Assembly: GCF_905220415.1 (NCBI RefSeq)
Contig: NC_059540.1
Coordinates: 1,309,501 to 1,373,500 of the forward strand
From: Colias croceus
Taxonomy: Eukaryota > Arthropoda > Insecta > Lepidoptera > Pieridae
DNA length: 64,000 bases
Direction: 5' to 3'
Part shown: positions 57,895 through 64,000 of the stretch, in pieces
Layout: the number at the start of each line of letters is the position of its first letter
Position numbering within the stretch: position 1 is the first letter of the stretch
Translations under genes and position numbers: made by a program
The notes under the pieces: model-generated
Seen by the model: only the letters and a program-made list of their open reading frames with translations
Database searches by the model: none
Told to the model about the DNA's origin: nothing

Positions 57895-58040
57895 GCCAGT
57901 TGCAGAACTTCACCGACCATCAGTGCGTACGTCAGTCGCGCTTGTCATATGTATGGAAATACGCGTGCGTGTGGTCGGTCTAGCTATGAAAGGTTTTATG
58001 AATTTCCATACATATGACAAGCGCGACTGACGTACGCACT
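57895..58040. repeat. Foldback element, copy 2 of the 13259 family
   Basis: Shares TTCAC.GACCATCAGTGCGT and GTCAGTCGCGCTTGT with 13259-13429; the outer part of the right arm has diverged. Confidence 0.7.
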
Positions 58041-59238
58041 ACGCGACATACCTATTGGCGGCCTTTAATTGTACCGTCATTGCCTAGCCCCCTCATAAGT
58101 TAAGTATTCAATAGTCAGATTTGTTTCATGGAAATTTCTAAATCTCTGTAAATGTTAGATGTAATGAGATGCATTTCAAGGTATTACTGTACAAGAATAA
58201 ACTACAATGAATTGTAGATAATAATTATTGAGATTATAAGATGGTTCTTGAGTGAAATTTGTTTTATTTCATTTTCCTACTAGACGTTAAATTTATACAT
58301 TTTCGTGTCCTCTATAAACACTTTCTAGCGTCCCCTACCCAAAGGGAGGAACGTTCGTCTTGTGTCTGGTCGACGATCGGATTTTTTTTTATTTAATAAT
58401 TTTTTATGTTAGTCTGTTTTTGCGTAGCAGAGCGGTGGCGCAGTGTTCCAAGCTGTAGTCTATGTGTGAATACAACCTTGAATATTGAATAAAGTACCTA
58501 CTTTCAGTATTAAAAAAAAGACGGGTTGCACTCCGGGAGTGCCGGCAGAAGTGAAAACTTGATTATTAACGTTCAGCATGTTTGATATTTTGGAATGGTA
58601 TCCGTCTTACGCATGGATTATAAGGGCTAAAAAAACATCCGTCTTACGCTTTTTCGATCAGGCCACGTGTCCTGACGCGAGTTTAAGATTTTATACCCAA
58701 CGACGCTAAAGAAGTTTTCACTTCAATAAAGTAATTAATCACTTACATATTCTTCGATAAAGTTTATCTATGTAATAAATTCTTACAAAGTGAAAAATAC
58801 TGCTCTTTTGTGTATCTTAGGTACTTTATTAAAAGTTAATTTAAGTAATTAAAAGGAAATAAAATAAGTTAAATATTTTAATTTTATCATTAACTACACG
58901 GTATTATTATGGAAATTACCGGTAAAGTAGATATTTATCTTCCATATATAAGTAAAACCAGATTCCAGTCGCAGTTATTCATTCCACAAAGTATCGTGGC
59001 GATGGTATAAAATTAAAATTGACGTACCTATATCTATTTTCTCTATAGATGATATAAATTCGTAATTAAACGTAACGTAGGTAATTAATTTTATCAACGA
59101 CTTAGCATATTTATTAGTTATTATTATTTTGGAATAATTATATATAGGTACATTTTCGATGGATGTATATAAAACTATTTTGTAACGAAGTAATACAGTA
59201 AAACAATTGTAGCGAGATAATTAACTACCTACATAACA

Positions 59239-62200
59239 ATGTCTACAGAAAGCAATCTTCCTGTTATTGAAGATGTTGACGAGAAAATTCTAGAAGAAAT
59301 CCTCAGTTGCACGCGTAAGTTTTTTTTTCCAAATGTTTAAAATTTATTTTCCAATTTATAAGTAGCTTTAGAAAATTGACTTCTCAGATGAATTCTCAAT
59401 CAAACTCTTCTGTTTTTGTGTCTGTCTGTCTGGCATTGTGGACCAAAAAGAAGGACCGATATTGATGCGTCTGCTATAATTCGTAAGTCAGTTCCTACCG
59501 CGCACTATACATCTGTGGAACACCTTCCAAACTCGGCATTTCTGAAGTATTATGAAATTGCATCCTTAATTGGCTCCTTAATTGTGATGTATAAAGGCAA
59601 GCAGGGGCAATTTAGAGAACAAATGAAATTGCTCCAAACGCCGCGCCGTGCAACCGTAGCCGGGTTAAGTTGGCGACATCGTGAAATGCGACCATTTCAT
59701 GAAATTATCGAGCATTTCATGAAGTGGGCAAATCTACGATATGGCTATGAAATCTATATATATTTTTATATATATAAAATATTTTTAGAAAAAACGCAAG
59801 GCTTCGTATACGTGGGCCCGAAGCGCTACTTCTTCCCTGACTCGTACAAAACGTTCGGGCCACAGATCTACAACTTCGCAGTGCGACCGGATGACGTGTT
59901 TCTCTTAGCTCATCCGAGAACAGGTAACACTATAATATATCTATGTAATATATACTTAATTATTCTACCTCCATGTGGAATTTTGTAATAGCACCTCTAG
60001 CCTCCAGGCGAAGGGAATATGCCCTCAATACAGAAGATAGATTTTACTCCGAAGAAACATTTTTTCTTTTTTGAAGTAACTAAAAAGAAAAATGCATTCA
60101 AACATTTCGCAGTTTTTTATGTAAGCTAATACAGTTTCAATTTGCATATGTTTATATTGAAGACTCCTTTATCCTCCAATTAATATTTGTATGACGTAAA
60201 TGCATGTAGGTAGATACCTACCCACAGGGCATGTAACCAGTTCTGTAAATAATTAAAATAATTTGAGAGATTTATTGTAATAAACCGTGGAATATTTCCT
60301 TTTACGAAAATTTTCTATTTACTGTATAGGATAAGGTATAAGTATACAGGGTGTAATCGTTAAGTGTGCACAGGCGATTATTCCGTAACTATTGCAGATA
60401 TAAAAAAAAAAACTTTAAACTGATATCGAAACCCCTTACCTAATGAGTAAAATGACAATAATAAGTTTTAAAAAATAAAACGGGAAATATCCAAAGAAGT
60501 ATTTAGTTTTCCATACATTTTGTGGTCAAAGCAAATGTTCGAAGTGACGTCCTCGTTTTGGAATACCATGATTGTATTCCACATCGAGGTCTACTTACAG
60601 TTTCTAAATGAATTTTAATAAAAATTTGCTAAGTAAGTAATTTAAGCACAAATTCAAAGAAAAGAACCAATATTTTTCATATTACATGTTTAGGATAGTC
60701 ATGTATCTCATAGGTACTAATTTAGTGTAAAATTTTTGGATATTTATTTTTAAAAAGTTATTATTGTCATTTTACTCATTAGGTAAAGAAGGGTAAAGGG
60801 CTTTTGATATCAGTTTCAAGTATTTTGATATCTGCAATAGCTGCGAAATAATCGCCTGTGCACACTTAACGATTACATCCTGTATAGGTAAGGATAATTA
60901 CTTTTCTCTCAAAAGTTGTTCTGGTCATACTTACCTATACCACAAATACTTTACCGTGAAAATATGACTCCTTATGATCATACTTCTAGTTATTATTATC
61001 TACTAAATATCATAAATGTCCAAGTGTGTAAGGAATGATGGAGTTATGTTATGTATGTTTGTTGCTCTTTCACGGGAAAACTACTGATCGGATTTTGATG
61101 TTACTTAGAACTCCTGGCAGTCCTTAAACTTATGTACCAGATTAACACAGAAGCTATAAAAATAATTGATATTATATTGTGGGTTATTCGCGGTACAGCC
61201 AGTACTTTGAATTAAGGAATATATCTCTAATGTTAAAAAATAATACAGGGTCTACGTGGACTCAAGAGATGCTATGGCTTCTAAATAATAACCTAGACTA
61301 TAAAAAAGCTAAATCGGTGGACATGGACACACGCTTCCCGCTAATAGAGTAAGTTGAAATTACATAAATAAAAAAAACCTTAAACCTTAAAGAAAATGTA
61401 AATAAAAAAAATGTGTACGTACTAGTGTAGAAGTGAAACTTCTTTGTGACCTTATTTTTCAAAAAATAATTGACTTATGCAACTTTACAGAAATACGTCA
61501 AATCACGCGTGGTAGGGATAAGAAAAAGATGGCGCGTAACGAAAAAATGTTACACTAATTTTTTTTCCAACCCCGATAAAGACGTTTCACTTCAATCCTA
61601 TTATAAAGGCGAAAGTTTGTAAGTATGGATGTATGGATGTTTGTTACTCTTTCACTTAAAAACTACTGAATGGATTTGAATGAAATTTAGCACACATATA
61701 GAGGGTAACTTGGATTAACACATAGGATAGGTTTTATCCCGGAAATCCCACGAGAACGGGAACTATGCGGGTTTTTCTTTGAAAACGAGAGCGAAGCCGC
61801 GGGCGGAAAGCTAGTAAGCTTAAAGAATATGTTTTTACTTTATTTTAAATGCAATAACAGCTAAATAATTAATTGTTACTTCTCAGTTACTGTTTGATGT
61901 TAACACCGGAGTCAGAGAAAACTATACTTGATAAAATAGATGATGTGGATAAAAGGGAATTTCTGAAAAGCGTATTGGAACCCGGGGTCAATAAACTGCG
62001 GGACGCACCCTCGCCACGTTTCATAAAATGTCACCTGCCATTATCTCTGCTACCACCAAATCTTCTCGATACAACGAAGGTACATTTCATTTTCTTTTGA
62101 AGTGAAACTTTTTTAGGCGTGTTATTTTTATTTTCGGCGTAGGTAAAAATTCACTTAGGTATTCTAGTAACAATTTCGTAGATTTTGATCATTTGTGCTC

Positions 62201-63478
62201 ACTAATAATTTACAGATAAGTACTTAACTTATATCAAAAATTATGGAAATAAAAAATTGAGAAAAACAAAACTTAACTTGAAACTATTTGAACGAACGTC
62301 GGCTATGTAACTACGCGTATAATGTATTCTTATTATATTTACTATTTTATTTTAATTTGCAGGTGGTATATTTAATTAGAGACCCTAGAGATGTAATGGT
62401 GTCATACTACAATATATTAAAACTTAAGTTTTTGAAGCCTGGTGTTGAATTCAGCGTGTTTTGGAGCTTACTCCGCCGTGGACTTGGTATGAAGTTATTA
62501 CAATTTTAATAATAGGTATAGACTATTAATAAAATCGAATCAATGAGGATTATTACTAACTAGCTTCCGCATTTATTTATTTTTCTACGTATTTTTCCGG
62601 GATAAAAAGTATCCTATTTTATGCCCAGGATAATAAGGTATAATTATACCAAGTTTCATCGAAATCGAACCGTTAGTTTTCACGTGATGCCTTCACATAC
62701 AGACAGACAGACAAAAAATTTTTTAATCACATATTTGGGTTTGGTATCGATCCAGTAACACCCCCTGCTATTTATTTTTTCAATATTTTCAATGTACAGA
62801 ATTGACCCTTTTACAGATTTATTATATGTATAGAATAGATGTGTATAGTGACTTTAAGTGACTATGTCACCGTAAAATAGTTAACATCAATAGGTATTAC
62901 AATCAAGAAGCTTACATATTATGTGCTTTCATATAAGCTTCTTGATTACAATCAACTGCGGGGACTACAGATTATAATCCTTTGATAGAGATAGTAGATC
63001 TTCCTTTTAAAATTTTAAGTATACTGTATAGCAGATGTGTCACGTGAGAGCAGATTTTATCGGACACTATAAATTGAATAGCGATACTGATATAATTTTC
63101 TTTGCATATATGACATACTTCCAGTTCCATGGTCACCAATATTCGCACATTTGAAGGAAGCCTGGGAGAAACGACACCATCCAAACATGCTGTTCATATT
63201 TTACGAAGATTTATCTAAAGTTTGTATATCTTCATTTATTTAAGAGACGCTTCCAATTAAGTAGGTAAATTATTAATTAAGAAAATACTTTCAGGACCTC
63301 GCTGGTTGTTTAAAACGTATGGCGAAATTCTACGGCAAGTCATATTCTGAGGAGCAAATCGAGGAACTTTGCGAGCATTTGAAATTTGAGAATTTCAAAA
63401 AGAACGACGCCGTGAATCAAACTAAAGTACTAGAAGACTTGGGTGTCATAGATGGAGAGACCGCCTTTATTAGAAAAG
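59239..63478 (+). CDS. Cytosolic sulfotransferase, 3' end outside the window
   Basis: Seven exons seen: 59239-59314, 59789-59923, 61249-61348, 61887-62079, 62363-62486, 63125-63219, 63295-63478, ending on a donor, with phases consistent for about 302 residues. Transfers sulfonate from PAPS to a hydroxyl or amine acceptor in the cytosol. PAPS-binding signatures are HPRTGSTWTQEM (5'-phosphosulfate loop) and VVYLIRDPRDVMVSYYN (3'-phosphate contact). The catalytic-type histidine of this fold is expected in FIKCHLPLSLLP. The remaining part, with the C-terminal RKG..G motif, begins at the last visible codons (FIRKG) and continues beyond the edge. N-terminus MSTESNLPVIEDVDEKILEE is usual for insect members. 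The substrate cannot be told. Confidence 0.92.
60345..60885. mobile_element. TIR element, 541 bp, in sulfotransferase intron 2
   Basis: Ends TACAGGGTGTAATCGTTAAG and its near complement (to 60885), with about 57 bp of inverted repeat including CGATTATT and GCAGATAT. It is noncoding. Confidence 0.75.
61596..61815 (+). repeat. Interspersed repeat, copy 2 of the 7942 family
   Basis: Close match to 7942-8183, ending GGGCGGAAAGCTAGT, in sulfotransferase intron 3. Confidence 0.75.
62560..62830 (-). repeat. Interspersed repeat, partner of 9226-9702
   Basis: Reverse-oriented copy lacking the middle part, in sulfotransferase intron 5. It retains only a short CAGACAGACAGAC run. Confidence 0.7.
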
Positions 63479-64000
63479 GTATGTGATTTTTCTTCTCATA
63501 GAATTACAACCACAACGTTTAAGGTCTACGACATGGCCATGACATGTATATGTAGGTATGTTAGGTTAGACTTTGATAAACAACGCACGAGCGGCAACGC
63601 GGCAGCGGCCGGCGAGTGCCAGAAGCAAATCGCTTTTTAGAAAAGAACCAATTATAATAATATACCTAGTAGGATGTATAAATACAGTTATAGGATTTTA
63701 GACGCATTTTTTCTTCAATATGAGATATCCGCAGTTTCCATAGTACTCAAACCTCTTCGTTGTACATTATTTGCTATGACTTACTTCATATTGTAATTAA
63801 AAGCCGCCATCTCATCACATAAACACAGCACTTGCAGCGCCTCTACTAATCATTAATGTAACTATTTTACGATATGATCAAATAATTTTGATCATTTCAT
63901 GAAAAAACCGCGTGTTTAGTTGGCCATATCGAGAAACGATTTCTTATCATTGATCTGCTCAAACCACATCATGATGTGGCCAATAGACATTCAACCATTT
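63479..64000. other. Sulfotransferase intron 7, incomplete
   Basis: No terminal exon with the WKxxFT-type motif was found before the edge. Confidence 0.6.

Larger units (their letters stand above)
53894..59238. other. Intergenic region, BCL7-like to sulfotransferase
   Basis: AT-rich DNA holding the BCL7 3' UTR and several repeats and foldbacks (listed separately). From 56.0 to 57.7 kb no gene was seen. A repeat fragment at 58.51-58.73 kb includes GACGGGTTGCACTCCGGGAG and GAAGTTTTCACTTCAATAAA. Confidence 0.6.

Noticed and set aside
59416..59988. 190-residue open frame as a gene
   Set aside because: It is intron 1 read through into sulfotransferase exon 2; homology begins only after the acceptor at 59788.

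Overview
This is AT-rich eukaryotic DNA with short phased GT-AG introns, almost certainly from a moth or butterfly. The genes read as insect orthologues, and the DNA is crowded with short interspersed repeats, foldback elements and LINE tails of the kind common in Lepidoptera. The species cannot be named from the sequence. All gene models were built by hand, joining exons so that phase and protein similarity agree.

Layout: (1) 1.6-11.1 kb, minus strand: about 20 exons of a divergent 2-oxoglutarate dehydrogenase E1 (OGDH-like) gene; its first exon was not found. (2) 12.85-23.4 kb: three small four-exon genes for secreted DUF1091-type proteins, one on minus and two on plus, plus a decayed first exon of a fourth copy. 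(3) 25.5-29.8 kb, plus: a SAC3D1-like gene (SAC3/GANP domain) with an apparent one-base frameshift in exon 2. (4) 29.8-35.3 kb: intergenic, holding a 1.2 kb mirror-organised repeat. (5) 35.3-51.85 kb, minus: a complete 14-coding-exon mitofusin (Marf). Its introns hold LINE remnants, a 1.3 kb element with 8-bp target duplications, tRNA-like inverted repeats and a 2.7 kb array of 17 copies of one of its own exon-intron junctions. (6) 53.1-53.9 kb, plus: a complete three-exon BCL7-family gene, divergent from Marf. (7) 59.2 kb to beyond the end, plus: a cytosolic sulfotransferase cut by the window edge.

The genes are unrelated housekeeping or family genes: TCA cycle, mRNA-export or centrosome-type SAC3 factor, mitochondrial fusion, SWI/SNF subunit and sulfonation. 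They do not form a pathway. The most unusual theme is repeated duplication of single exons or exon edges: the Marf array at 41.8-44.5 kb, a decayed Marf exon copy at 47.0 kb, a dead duplicate of an OGDH exon end at 8.64 kb, and the relic DUF1091 exon at 20.2 kb. A second theme is inverted repeats, both as compact mobile elements and as repeat pairs flanking exons.
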